From positions 124,001 to 188,000 of the forward strand of contig NZ_JNXI01000010.1 in NCBI RefSeq assembly GCF_000717055.1: a stretch of DNA of 64,000 bases, in the 5' to 3' direction. Position 1 is the stretch's first letter. Each line of letters begins with the position of its first letter. The notes below the pieces were generated by a model, which did not search any database, was not told the DNA's origin, and worked only from the letters and a program-made list of their open reading frames with translations. Below are positions 1 to 9,745 of the stretch, one piece after another. The DNA comes from Streptomyces iakyrus (lineage in GTDB: Bacteria > Actinomycetota > Actinomycetes > Streptomycetales > Streptomycetaceae). A program made the position numbers and the translations under genes.

Positions 1-90
1 CATACTCCGGCCGCCGCGCGCCTCACGCAGCAACTTGCCGAGCCGCTCGCCGCGTTCGCGCTCTTCGGGGGTGAGAGGGGTGCGCACCAT
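1..90 (-). CDS. Helix-turn-helix regulator, N-terminal fragment (runs off window)
   Basis: Only the first 30 codons are inside the window. The ATG at 90 opens a peptide beginning MVRTPLTPEERERGERLGK, which resembles the first helix of small XRE-type regulators found beside methionine aminopeptidase genes in Streptomyces. It is divergent from that gene, 32 bp away, so the two share a promoter region. The DNA-binding helices lie outside the window, so the family call rests on the N-terminus and the context. Confidence 0.6.
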   Translation of the reverse strand, partial: MVRTPLTPEERERGERLGKLLREARGGRSM

Positions 91-102
91 GGGCCCATTC
101 TA

Positions 103-112
103 ATACCGGTAT
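103..112. promoter_or_regulatory. Palindromic operator candidate between HTH regulator and map
   Basis: A perfect 10-bp palindrome, ATACCGGTAT, sits in an AT-rich patch in the 32-bp gap between the two divergent starts. Such a site is the natural target for the small HTH regulator to control itself and the aminopeptidase gene. The binding is inferred. Confidence 0.45.
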
Positions 113-122
113 AGTAATTGGC

Positions 123-890
123 ATGGTGGAGCTCAAGACAGACACTTCTATCGACGCGATGTACGAGGCGGGCCAGGTCGTCGCCCGGGCGCTGACGGCC
201 GCCCGGCAGGCCGCCTCCGTGGGCGTGTCCCTGCTGGAACTGGACGAGGTGGCGCACGCCGTACTGCGCGAGGCGGGCGCGACCTCACCCTTCCTGGGGT
301 ACCGCCCGTCCTTCGCGCCGACCCCCTTCCCCGCCGTCCTCTGCGTCTCGGTCAACGACGCGATCGTGCACGGCATCCCGGGCCGCTACCGCCTGCGCGA
401 CGGCGACCTCGTCTCGATCGACTTCGGCGCCGAACTGGGCGGCTGGGTCGGCGACTCCGCGCTCAGCTTCGTCGTGGGCACCCCGCGCGCGGCGGACCTC
501 CGTCTGATCGAGACCGCCGAGAGGGCCCTGGCGGCCGGGATCGAGGCGGCCGTCGTCGGCAACCGCATCGGCGACATCGCCCACGCGATCGGCACGGTGT
601 GCCGGGGCGCCGGATACGGCATCCCGGACGGCTTCGGCGGCCACGGCATCGGCCGCCGCATGCACGAGGACCCCGGGGTGCCGAACGAGGGCCGCCCCGG
701 GCGCGGCATGCGGCTGCGGCACGGCATGGTGCTGGCCATCGAACCCATGGTCGTCGCGGGCGGCACGGACGACTTCCACGCGGCCCCCGACGGCTGGACC
801 CTGAAGACGAACGACGGCTCCCGGGCGGCCCACGCCGAGCACACGGTGGCGATCACGGACTCGGGACCGCGGATCCTGACCGCACGCTGA
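123..890 (+). CDS. map: Type I methionine aminopeptidase
   Basis: This 255-residue cytoplasmic metalloprotease removes the initiator methionine from new proteins. The pita-bread fold landmarks are present: the substrate His in VHGIP, the metal ligands in SIDFG and GDSA, the GHGIG motif near residue 175, and the C-terminal glutamates in AIEPM and EHTVAI. There is no N-terminal SH3-binding extension. It is preceded by a divergent HTH regulator, an arrangement seen for extra, conditionally expressed aminopeptidase copies in Streptomyces, so it may not be the housekeeping copy of the ribosomal protein region. Confidence 0.93.
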   Translation: MVELKTDTSIDAMYEAGQVVARALTAARQAASVGVSLLELDEVAHAVLREAGATSPFLGYRPSFAPTPFPAVLCVSVNDAIVHGIPGRYRLRDGDLVSIDFGAELGGWVGDSALSFVVGTPRAADLRLIETAERALAAGIEAAVVGNRIGDIAHAIGTVCRGAGYGIPDGFGGHGIGRRMHEDPGVPNEGRPGRGMRLRHGMVLAIEPMVVAGGTDDFHAAPDGWTLKTNDGSRAAHAEHTVAITDSGPRILTAR

Positions 891-974
891 CCTCCGCCGG
901 AATTGTTCGGATACATCCCGAAGGTGCCCCTCGCCGACGATCGTGCGAAGGTGTTCTACGAGCGCGCCCCAGGT

Positions 975-998
975 GTAACCGGCTGCCACCCGGGTTAC
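975..998. promoter_or_regulatory. Inverted repeat upstream of the Clp ATPase gene
   Basis: GTAACC and GGTTAC form a 6-bp inverted repeat separated by 12 bp, 72 bp before the Clp start codon. It matches neither the HspR nor the ClgR consensus as I know them. It may be an operator or part of the promoter; the role is inferred from position only. Confidence 0.3.
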
Positions 999-1069
999 CC
1001 GACCCCGGCACGTCGACCAGCGAGGGCGTCCCCCGCCCGCGCGCCGGGGACGCCGGGAACGGAAGGCCC

Positions 1070-3601
1070 ATGAGCAGCGGCTTCACCAGCCCGGAGGGCT
1101 ACGGCTCGGATCCCTTCGGAGAATTCCTCGCACGCTTCTTCGGCGGACCGCGTCCCGGTCCCCGGCAGATCGATCTCGGCCGGCTGCTCAGCCAGCCGGC
1201 CCGGGAGCTCGTGCGCGGCGCCGCGCAGTACGCCGCCGAGCACGGCAGCCGGGACCTCGACACGCAGCATCTGCTGCGGGCGGCGCTCGCCACCGAGCCC
1301 ACGCGCACCCTGCTCAGCAAGGCCGGTGCGAACCCCGACTCACTGGCGTCGCAGATCGACGACCGCTCGGGCCCGGCCCAGCACACGCCGGACGACGCCC
1401 CGCCGCCGACCGCGCTCTCCCTCACCCCGGCCGCCAAGCGGGCCCTGCTGGACGCGCACGACATGGCCCGGGCCCGCGGCTACGGCTACATCGGCCCGGA
1501 GCACGTGCTGAGCGCCCTGGCGTCGAACCCCGACTCAGCCGCCGGGCACATCCTCAACGCGGCCCGCTTCGCCCCCTCCGAACCGCCCGAGGCGCCGGAG
1601 GTCCCCCCGTCCGAGCGTCCGCGCCCGACGAACACGCCGACGCTCGACAAGTACGGCCGTGACCTCACCGAGCTGGCCCGGCAGGGCCGGATCGACCCGG
1701 TGATCGGCCGGGACCAGGAGATCGAGCAGACCGTCGAGGTCCTCTCCCGGCGCGGCAAGAACAACCCGGTGCTGATCGGTGACGCGGGAGTCGGCAAGAC
1801 GGCCATCGTGGAGGGGCTCGCGCAGCGCATCTCCGAGGCGGACGTGCCCGACGTGCTGATCGGGCGCCGCGTGGTCGCCCTGGACCTCACGGGCGTGGTC
1901 GCGGGCACCCGCTACCGGGGTGACTTCGAGGAGCGGATGAACAACATCGTGGGCGAGATCCGCGCCCACTCCGACCAGTTGATCATCTTCATCGACGAGC
2001 TGCACACGGTCGTGGGCGCCGGTTCCGGCGGCGGGGACGGCAGCTCGATGGACGCCGGCAACATCCTCAAGCCGGCCCTCGCCCGGGGGGAGCTGCACAT
2101 CGTCGGCGCCACCACGCTGGAGGAGTACCGCCGGATCGAGAAGGACGCGGCGCTGGCCCGCCGCTTCCAGCCGATCATGGTGCCCGAGCCCACGGCAGCG
2201 GACGCGATCGAGATCCTGCGCGGCCTCCAGGACCGCTACGAGGCGCACCACCAGGTCCGCTACACCGACGAGGCCCTGGTCGCGGCCGTGGAGCTGTCCG
2301 ACCGCTATCTCACCGACCGCCGCCTGCCCGACAAGGCCATCGACCTCATCGACCAGGCCGGTGCCCGGGTGCGGCTGCGGGCCCGGACCAAGGGCACGGA
2401 CGTCCGGTCCATGGAACGGGAGCTGGAGCAGCTGACCCGGGACAAGGACCAGGCCGTCGCGGACGAGAGTTACGAGCAGGCCACCCAGTTGCGCGACCGG
2501 ATCGTGGAGCTGAAGCAGCGGATCACCGAGGCCGGGGGCGACGGCGAGGTCGACGAGGGCCAGGACCTGGTGGTCGGGGCCGAGTCGATCGCCGAGGTGG
2601 TGTCCCGGCAGACGGGCATCCCGGTCAGCAGCCTCACCCAGGAGGAGAAGGACCGCCTGCTGGGCCTGGAGGAGCACCTGCACCAGCGGGTGGTCGGCCA
2701 GGACGAGGCCGTGCGGGTCGTCTCGGACGCGGTGCTGCGCTCCCGCGCCGGACTGGCGGCCCCCGACCGCCCGATCGGCAGCTTCCTGTTCCTCGGCCCG
2801 ACGGGCGTCGGCAAGACCGAACTGGCCCGGGCGCTCGCCGAGGCGCTGTTCGGCAGCGAGGACCGCATGGTCCGGCTCGACATGAGCGAGTACCAGGAGC
2901 GCCACACCGTCAGCAGGCTGATCGGCGCCCCGCCCGGCTACGTGGGCCACGAGGAGGCGGGCCAGCTCACCGAGGTGGTACGCCGCCACCCGTACTCGCT
3001 GCTGCTGCTGGACGAGGTGGAGAAGGCCCACCCGGACGTCTTCAACATCCTGCTCCAGGTCCTCGACGACGGCCGGCTGACCGACTCCCAGGGCCGCACG
3101 GTGGACTTCAGCAACACGGTCATCGTGATGACGAGCAACCTCGGCTCCGAGGCGATCACCCGCCGGGGCGCCACGACAGGCTTCGCCGCGGGCGGCGCCG
3201 ACGCGGACGAGGAGGCCCGCCGCGAACAGATCCTGCGGCCCCTGCGCGAGCACTTCCGCCCCGAGTTCCTCAACCGCATCGACGAGATCGTCGTCTTCCG
3301 CCAGCTCACCACGGAGCAGCTGCGCCGTATCACCAACCTCCTGCTGGACCGCACCCGTTCCCTCGTGCGGGGCAAGGGCGTCACGGTGACCTTCACCGAC
3401 CGCGCGGTGGAATGGCTGGCCGACCGCGGCTACCAGCCGGAGTACGGCGCCCGCCCGCTCCGCCGCACCATCCAGCGCGAGGTGGACAACGAGCTGTCAC
3501 GCCTGCTGCTGGACGGCAGTGTCTCGGAGAACGGCCAGGTGACGGTGGATGTGGAGGACGGTCACCTGATCTTTCAGACGCAGGGTTCAGCCTCGCCTTG
3601 A
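1070..3601 (+). CDS. Clp/HSP100 AAA+ unfoldase, ClpC-like
   Basis: This is an 843-residue ATP-dependent unfoldase that would feed substrates to ClpP or act as a disaggregase. The layout is a Streptomyces-type N-terminal leader rich in Gly/Pro/Phe, two Clp N repeats (about residues 40-165), AAA-1 with Walker A GDAGVGKT (near 238), a UVR-like middle segment, AAA-2 with GPTGVGKT (near 575), and a C-terminal D2 small domain. The ATG at 1070 is chosen because upstream codons in the frame are shadow sequence over map. The atypical N-terminus and the setting suggest an accessory paralogue rather than the main ClpC. It is monocistronic, as the next gene is convergent. Confidence 0.92.
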   Translation: MSSGFTSPEGYGSDPFGEFLARFFGGPRPGPRQIDLGRLLSQPARELVRGAAQYAAEHGSRDLDTQHLLRAALATEPTRTLLSKAGANPDSLASQIDDRSGPAQHTPDDAPPPTALSLTPAAKRALLDAHDMARARGYGYIGPEHVLSALASNPDSAAGHILNAARFAPSEPPEAPEVPPSERPRPTNTPTLDKYGRDLTELARQGRIDPVIGRDQEIEQTVEVLSRRGKNNPVLIGDAGVGKTAIVEGLAQRISEADVPDVLIGRRVVALDLTGVVAGTRYRGDFEERMNNIVGEIRAHSDQLIIFIDELHTVVGAGSGGGDGSSMDAGNILKPALARGELHIVGATTLEEYRRIEKDAALARRFQPIMVPEPTAADAIEILRGLQDRYEAHHQVRYTDEALVAAVELSDRYLTDRRLPDKAIDLIDQAGARVRLRARTKGTDVRSMERELEQLTRDKDQAVADESYEQATQLRDRIVELKQRITEAGGDGEVDEGQDLVVGAESIAEVVSRQTGIPVSSLTQEEKDRLLGLEEHLHQRVVGQDEAVRVVSDAVLRSRAGLAAPDRPIGSFLFLGPTGVGKTELARALAEALFGSEDRMVRLDMSEYQERHTVSRLIGAPPGYVGHEEAGQLTEVVRRHPYSLLLLDEVEKAHPDVFNILLQVLDDGRLTDSQGRTVDFSNTVIVMTSNLGSEAITRRGATTGFAAGGADADEEARREQILRPLREHFRPEFLNRIDEIVVFRQLTTEQLRRITNLLLDRTRSLVRGKGVTVTFTDRAVEWLADRGYQPEYGARPLRRTIQREVDNELSRLLLDGSVSENGQVTVDVEDGHLIFQTQGSASP

Positions 3602-3651
3602 GGGGCGCGGGGAACTGCGCGCTCAGCCCCCACACCCCCGCGGACGGGCAC

Positions 3652-5460
3652 TCACCGCACAGGCCGCACCACCATCGCCGACCCCCCACCCCGCCGCACG
3701 GTCTCAGCGGCTGCCAGCCACTTCCCGCCCGGCAGCCGCTGAACACCCGTAGCGGCACCGATCTCCGGGTTGACCTTGAAGGAGTGCCCGATCGCTTCGA
3801 GCTGCTTCCTCAAACCGGCATTGTCGTACAGCCCCGGCTCCAGCTCGGTCTGCGCAGCATTCCGCTGACTGGCCCGCGGCGCCGCGATCGCGTCGACCAG
3901 CGGCAGCCCCCGGTCGACGAACCCGGTGAGCGTCTGCAGCACGGTCGTGATGATCGTCGCACCGCCCGGTGACCCCAGCGCCACCACGGGCTGGTGGTGC
4001 CGGTCCAGCACGATCGTCGGCGACATCGACGACCGCGGCCGCTTGCCCGGCCCCGGCAGGTTCGGGTCGTGCACGGCCGGATTCGCCGGGGCGAAGGAGA
4101 AGTCCGTCAGCTCGTTGTTGAGGATGAACCCCCGCCCGGGGACGGTGATGCCGCTGCCGCCGGTCTGCTCGATGGTGAGGGTGTAGGCGACGACGTTGCC
4201 CCACTTGTCGGCCACGGTCAGGTGTGTGGTGCTGTCACCCTCGTACGTCGTGGGAGCCGCAGTGCCGCCGGAATCACACCGCTGCGGATGACGCGGATCG
4301 CCGGGCGCCACCGGACTCGTGAGCACCGCGTCGTCCTTGATGAGGCACTCGCGCGAGTCGGCGAACCGCTGCGACAGCAGTTCCTCCGTCGGCACGTCCT
4401 CGAAGGCGGGGTCGCCCACCCACCGGCCCCGGTCGGCGAAGGCAATCCGGCTGGCCTCGATGAACCGGTGCAGGTACTTCGCCTTGCCCGCCTTGGACAG
4501 ATCCGTCCGCTCCAGGATGTTGAGCGCCTCCCCGACCGTCGTGCCTCCGGAGGAGGACGGCGCCATGGAGTAGACGCCGAGGCCCCGGTACGAGGTCCTG
4601 GTGGGCGCCTGGACCTTGGTGCGGTAGGCGGCCAGGTCCTTGGCGGACAGGTCGCCGGGCCGGGCGTTCCAGCCGGAGGCGGGGTCCACCGGCGGCTTGT
4701 TGACGGTGTCGACGATGTCCCGGCCGAGCCGTCCGTGGTAGAGCGCGTCGACGCCCTTGCGCCCCAGCTCCGCGTACGTACGGGCGAGGTCGGGGTTCTT
4801 GAAGGTGGAGCCGACGACGGGGAGTTCGCCGCCCGGGAGGAACAGCTCGGCGGTGTCCGGGAAGTAACGGAAGCGGGTCTCGTTGGACGCCGTCTGCGAG
4901 CGGAAGGTCTCGTCGACGGTGAAACCGTCGCGCGCCAGCCGCTCGGCCGGCTTCAGGACACTCACGAGCCGCTTGCTGCCCCACCGGTCGAGAGCCGTCT
5001 GCCAGGTGGCGGGCGTGCCCGGGGTGCCGACGCTCAGGCCGCTGCTGACGACGTCGGCGAAGGCCAGGGGCTTGCCGTTCTCGGTGAACAGGTTCTTGTC
5101 GGCGGTCAGCGGGGCGGTCTCGCGGCCGTCGATGGTGCGTACCGTGCGGGACTTGGCGTCGTAGTACACGAAGTAGCCGCCCCCGCCGACGCCGGCGGAG
5201 TAGGGCTCGGTGACGCCGAGCGCGGCGGCCGTGGCGACGGCCGCGTCGACGGCGTTGCCGCCGTTCCTGAGGACCTCGATCCCGGCGGCGGAGGCATCGG
5301 GGTCGACGCTGGAGACGGCGCCACCGTAGCCGACGGCCAGCGGGGTTTTCCCACCGCCGGTGCTCTGCGCGGCGGGTGGTGGCGCCGCCGCTCCCACCGA
5401 CACCACCACGGCGGCCGAAACCGCCAGGACCGTCAGATTCCGTGCGACAGGGCGACGCAT
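3652..5460 (-). CDS. ggt: Gamma-glutamyltransferase (secreted)
   Basis: The 602-residue precursor hydrolyses or transfers the gamma-glutamyl group of glutathione-like compounds outside the cell. A Sec signal peptide (MRRPVARN, hydrophobic run, Ala-rich end) opens the protein. The self-processing site is the Thr in DSTTHLTV near residue 410, which becomes the N-terminal nucleophile of the small subunit. The later GSPGG motif binds the substrate carboxylate. I prefer the ATG at 5460 to the in-frame GTG at 5466 because a GGAGG lies at the proper distance from the ATG and abuts the GTG. Convergent with the Clp gene. Confidence 0.93.
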   Translation of the reverse strand: MRRPVARNLTVLAVSAAVVVSVGAAAPPPAAQSTGGGKTPLAVGYGGAVSSVDPDASAAGIEVLRNGGNAVDAAVATAAALGVTEPYSAGVGGGGYFVYYDAKSRTVRTIDGRETAPLTADKNLFTENGKPLAFADVVSSGLSVGTPGTPATWQTALDRWGSKRLVSVLKPAERLARDGFTVDETFRSQTASNETRFRYFPDTAELFLPGGELPVVGSTFKNPDLARTYAELGRKGVDALYHGRLGRDIVDTVNKPPVDPASGWNARPGDLSAKDLAAYRTKVQAPTRTSYRGLGVYSMAPSSSGGTTVGEALNILERTDLSKAGKAKYLHRFIEASRIAFADRGRWVGDPAFEDVPTEELLSQRFADSRECLIKDDAVLTSPVAPGDPRHPQRCDSGGTAAPTTYEGDSTTHLTVADKWGNVVAYTLTIEQTGGSGITVPGRGFILNNELTDFSFAPANPAVHDPNLPGPGKRPRSSMSPTIVLDRHHQPVVALGSPGGATIITTVLQTLTGFVDRGLPLVDAIAAPRASQRNAAQTELEPGLYDNAGLRKQLEAIGHSFKVNPEIGAATGVQRLPGGKWLAAAETVRRGGGSAMVVRPVR

Positions 5461-5564
5461 CCGCACCTCCAGTCAAAGGCCGTCCGCGCAGCTTAATTCA
5501 TCGCCATGGCCGCGTCAGGCAGGCGTCGAACACCGGTGCGTCGGGCCCGCTACCATGCGCGCCC

Positions 5565-6326
5565 ATGAATGACGACGTGCGCAACATCGTTCTGGGTGTG
5601 GTCGCGGCGGGTATCAGTGCCGCGCTCGGCTGGGTGGCCCGCACCTACCTGTGGCGGCGCAAGCTCCGCCGGAAGCAGGCGTTCTTCGGGCTTCCGGACA
5701 ACTCCGAGTCTCTGCTGGTGGTGAACCGGGGCGCCACGGGCCCCGAACTCTCGGTGATGCGCTACGACGTGTTCGCCCTGCTCGAACTCGCCGCGCTGAT
5801 CAAGGACTGCAACGCCCACGCCCAGATACTCCCGCACGACACGGCACGCCAGGGCTTCGGGGAGCGCACCGAGTTCTGCGTCGGCGGCCCGGCGTCCAAC
5901 CGCCGGATGGCGGCCCATCTGTCCTCCCTGCTGCCGGGCGTGCGGGTGAACGTCGACTCCGAACCGGGCCCGGACCGGGGCGCGTTCCAGGTCGGCTCCG
6001 AGCGCTACCGCGTGGAGAACGGCAGGGAGGAGTACGCACTGCTCGCCCGGGTCACGGCGCAGCGCAGCCAGAACACCCGTCCCGTGTTCCTCTTCTGCGG
6101 CCAGACCTCGATCACCAACCAGGCGACCACGCGCTACCTCGCCCGCAACCACGAGCGTCTGACCCGCAAGTACGGCACCGGATCGTTCGTGCTGCTGCTC
6201 AAGGTGATCAACTCGCAGGCGTACGGCCCGGACGTCGTCGAACTGGTGGATGACGTGACCCGGGCGGCGCAGACCGCACTGCCCGCCGCGGCGACGGCTC
6301 CACGCAATACACACCGCGCCTCCTGA
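5565..6326 (+). CDS. Conserved hypothetical, single N-terminal membrane anchor
   Basis: The 253-residue product has one hydrophobic helix at residues 6-28, followed at once by an Arg/Lys-rich stretch (WRRKLRRKQ). It is therefore probably held in the membrane with a cytoplasmic C-terminal domain. That soluble domain has no motif I recognise; it has an alternating beta/alpha pattern that could be a Rossmann-like fold. The ATG at 5565 is preferred because upstream in-frame codons overlap the divergent ggt start region. No operon partner is evident. Confidence 0.75.
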   Translation: MNDDVRNIVLGVVAAGISAALGWVARTYLWRRKLRRKQAFFGLPDNSESLLVVNRGATGPELSVMRYDVFALLELAALIKDCNAHAQILPHDTARQGFGERTEFCVGGPASNRRMAAHLSSLLPGVRVNVDSEPGPDRGAFQVGSERYRVENGREEYALLARVTAQRSQNTRPVFLFCGQTSITNQATTRYLARNHERLTRKYGTGSFVLLLKVINSQAYGPDVVELVDDVTRAAQTALPAAATAPRNTHRAS

Positions 6327-6442
6327 AGTCCTCCGCTGCTCAACAATCGTTACTGGCACGTAACTTACCGACGGGTTACCCCTGGTAAGAGGTCGAGGTT
6401 ACCGTTCGGTCACTTTGCACTGACACGAGTGAGGAGTGACCC

Positions 6443-8011
6443 GTGGGACCCCACCGCAAGGCCCTGCGCACCACCGCCGTAGGCGCCGTCTCGGCGACCC
6501 TGGTCGCCGGTACCGCCCTCGGATTCGCCCCCACCGCCCAGGCGGCGCCGAACCCCGTCCGCTTCGTCGACATCGCGGGCGACGGCGGCACCGTCCTCAA
6601 GGCCAACGTCGTGACCCCGGCCGGCTCCCGCGGCACCGACCGCCACCCGCTGCTCGTCATGCCCACGAGCTGGGGCCTGCCCCAGGTCGAGTACCTGGCC
6701 CAGGCGCAGAAGCTCGCCGACTCCGGGTACGTCGTGGTCACGTACAACGTGCGCGGGTTCTGGCAGTCGGGCGGCGAGATAGAAGTGGCGGGCCCACCCG
6801 ACGTCGCCGACGCGTCGAAGGTCATCGACTGGGCGCTCACCCACACCCCCGCCGACCCCGGGCACGTCGGCATGGCGGGCGTCTCCTACGGCGCGGGCAT
6901 CAGCCTGCTCACCGCCGCGCACGACAAGCGGGTCAGGGCGGTCGCCTCGCTCAGCGGCTGGGCCGACCTGATCGGCTCCATCTACTCCGGGCGCACCCAG
7001 CATCTCCAGGCCGCGGCCCTGCTGGACGGCGCGAGCGTGGTGACGGGTCGCCAGAGCGCGGAACTGCGGCAGACGTTCGACGACTTCTACGGCTCCAACC
7101 TGGCGAAGGAGCCGGAACTCATCGCCTGGGGGAAGAAACGCTCCGCCGCGATGTACGTCGACCGGATCAACGAGAACGGCGCGGCGATCATGCTCGCCAA
7201 CGCCTGGGGCGACAGCGTCTTCCCGCCCAACCAGTACGCCGACTTCTACGAGAAGCTGACCGGACCGAAGCGCCTGGAGATGCGGCCCGGCGACCACGCG
7301 ACGGCCGAACTGACCGGCCTGTTCGGACTGCCCAACGACGTGTGGAAGGACACCGAGCGCTGGTTCGACCACTACCTCCGGGGCGAGGACAACGGCATCG
7401 ACCGCGAGCAGCCCGTCCAGCTCAAGTCCCGCTCCACGGGCGGCTACGAGGGCTACCCGGACTGGAAGTCGGCCGGCGCGACGGAACGGAAGATCGCCCT
7501 CGGGGGCTCGAAGACGATCCGCGCGAACGTGAACTCCGGGGCGGACGGCGGTGTCGTCTTCCTGTCCAGCATCCTCGACCAGGTGGCCCGGCTGCCGCCC
7601 ATGGCCTCGATCCCGCTGCTCCCCCGCCGCTGGGCGGCCGTGTGGCAGTCGGAGAAGTCGGCCACGGCCCAACAGGTGCGCGGGACGACCACGTTGCACA
7701 CGACGCTCACCCCGACCAAGGAGAGCGGCACCCTCGTCGCCTACCTGTACGACGTGGGGCCGCTCGGCCTCGGCAAGCTGGTCACCCACGCGCCGTACAC
7801 CTTCCACGGGCGTACCCCCGGAAAGCCGTTCGGCGTCGACCTGGAGCTGTACTCCACGGCCTATGACGTCCCGGCCGGGCATCGCCTCGCCCTGGTCGTC
7901 GACACGGTCGACCCGCTCTACATCGAGCACAACCCGTCCGGCGCGCAGCTGACCTTCTCCTCACCGGCGAACGACCCGTCGTACGTGTCGGTTCCGCTGC
8001 GCGAGCAGTGA
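6443..8011 (+). CDS. Secreted CocE/NonD-family alpha/beta hydrolase (X-Pro peptidase-like)
   Basis: This 522-residue secreted serine hydrolase has a signal peptide ending near AQAAP. Its catalytic domain has the nucleophile elbow GVSYGAG (near residue 148), and its C-terminal beta-sandwich matches the X-Pro dipeptidyl-peptidase C-terminal domain. Family members cleave X-Pro dipeptides or esters such as cocaine; the true substrate here is unknown. The GTG at 6443 follows GAGGAG with good spacing. The gene ends at a hairpin terminator and is convergent with the ABC ATPase gene. Confidence 0.85.
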   Translation: MGPHRKALRTTAVGAVSATLVAGTALGFAPTAQAAPNPVRFVDIAGDGGTVLKANVVTPAGSRGTDRHPLLVMPTSWGLPQVEYLAQAQKLADSGYVVVTYNVRGFWQSGGEIEVAGPPDVADASKVIDWALTHTPADPGHVGMAGVSYGAGISLLTAAHDKRVRAVASLSGWADLIGSIYSGRTQHLQAAALLDGASVVTGRQSAELRQTFDDFYGSNLAKEPELIAWGKKRSAAMYVDRINENGAAIMLANAWGDSVFPPNQYADFYEKLTGPKRLEMRPGDHATAELTGLFGLPNDVWKDTERWFDHYLRGEDNGIDREQPVQLKSRSTGGYEGYPDWKSAGATERKIALGGSKTIRANVNSGADGGVVFLSSILDQVARLPPMASIPLLPRRWAAVWQSEKSATAQQVRGTTTLHTTLTPTKESGTLVAYLYDVGPLGLGKLVTHAPYTFHGRTPGKPFGVDLELYSTAYDVPAGHRLALVVDTVDPLYIEHNPSGAQLTFSSPANDPSYVSVPLREQ

Positions 8012-8052
8012 TCTCCGGCTGCCGCCGGACGGGCCTGGCCGATGTGAACCGC

Positions 8053-8082
8053 CGCCCCCGTGGCCTTCGGGCCGTGGGGGCG
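8053..8082. terminator. Hairpin between convergent genes
   Basis: CGCCCCC at 8053-8059 pairs with GGGGGCG at 8076-8082, with an inner GGCC/GGCC pairing around a short loop. It lies 42 bp past the hydrolase stop and could terminate transcription from both sides. No U-run follows, which is usual for Streptomyces terminators. Confidence 0.6.
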
Positions 8083-8232
8083 TACCCGGTGGGAAGTGCC
8101 CCGCGGACCGGGCGGGCGGTCTGCTCACCCCCGGCGGGTCGGCGGTCTTCGGCGAAGTCCCCCTCTCCGACAGGGATGAAGGGCACATCGTAGTCGAGGT
8201 CCGATCCGATGAGCCGTCCGGTGCCTGCCCGT

Positions 8233-8976
<744 letters not shown>

Positions 8977-9116
8977 ACTCAGCCCTACTCACTCTCAGCT
9001 GTGTGGTGGTTGCCGCAACGTATCCAGGCAAGATCGAACTTGTCGGGCGACACGCACTTTTCGATCATTAGCCGTATTTACGTCGAACTTTGGGCCAAAG
9101 GTTGCGGTCATGGGGC

Positions 9117-9524
9117 TCACGACTCCGCGACTTCGGCGTACAGCTGCGACAGCTCGGGGACCCCGTTCACCGCCCACTCGTGACCGGAGTCGACGACGTC
9201 GAACTCCCGGCCGGAGGCCAGTCGTACGACCGGTTGTCCGTCGGACCGGATCTCCCAGGCGGCTCCCGGCACCGTGCGCACGATGACGGTGCCGAGGTAG
9301 AGACCGGCGTCGTTGCCGAGCCAGTGCAGCGTCTCCTCGTCGTCCCACCAGCGCGGTACGAGCTGGTCGAGCGCCTCCAGGGAGGCCGCCGAGTCGTCCA
9401 GCCGGACGCCCTCCCGGTACGCCTGGGAGCGGAGCAGTTCGCACTCGGCGAGGAGTTCCGCGATGCCTGCGGGGTCGGGGAACCCGACCTTCTGGCGCCG
9501 GTTGCCCAGGAAAGGGATGTTCAT
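9117..9524 (-). CDS. Conserved hypothetical (DUF6278-like)
   Basis: This is a 135-residue soluble protein with no signal or membrane segment. Its N-terminus (MNIPFLGNRRQKVGFPDP) and its repeated Trp-rich middle (RWWDDEETLHWLG) match from memory a Streptomyces-only family labelled DUF6278. The function is unknown. It lies 140 bp upstream of the ABC ATPase in the same direction and may be read independently. It is divergent from the secreted esterase gene. Confidence 0.75.
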   Translation of the reverse strand: MNIPFLGNRRQKVGFPDPAGIAELLAECELLRSQAYREGVRLDDSAASLEALDQLVPRWWDDEETLHWLGNDAGLYLGTVIVRTVPGAAWEIRSDGQPVVRLASGREFDVVDSGHEWAVNGVPELSQLYAEVAES

Positions 9525-9745
9525 ACTCCCAGCGTGTCATTCGTACCGCCGTACGCACCACAGGGCGCGCGGGTCCGCCGATCCCGGACGAGTTCAGGCC
9601 GAGTTCACGCAGCGCGCGTTGACGGGTCACTCCCGTCTCCCTAACTTCACCGTGCGTCTTGTGTCCCGGCCGTCGTTGTCTCTTCGGTTTTCGTCTCTGC
9701 GTTTCGTCTGTTGCGTCGTGTGTCGATGAGCGGGAGGAGTCGGCC

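Noticed and set aside
1535..3253. 572-codon open frame antisense to the Clp ATPase gene
   Set aside because: It mirrors the codon structure of the Clp gene, shows no family motif and is an artefact of high GC.
3994..5496. 500-codon open frame antisense to ggt
   Set aside because: Its composition (Gly/Val/Arg/Asp-rich) is that of a shadow frame, and the opposite strand encodes a complete gamma-glutamyltransferase.
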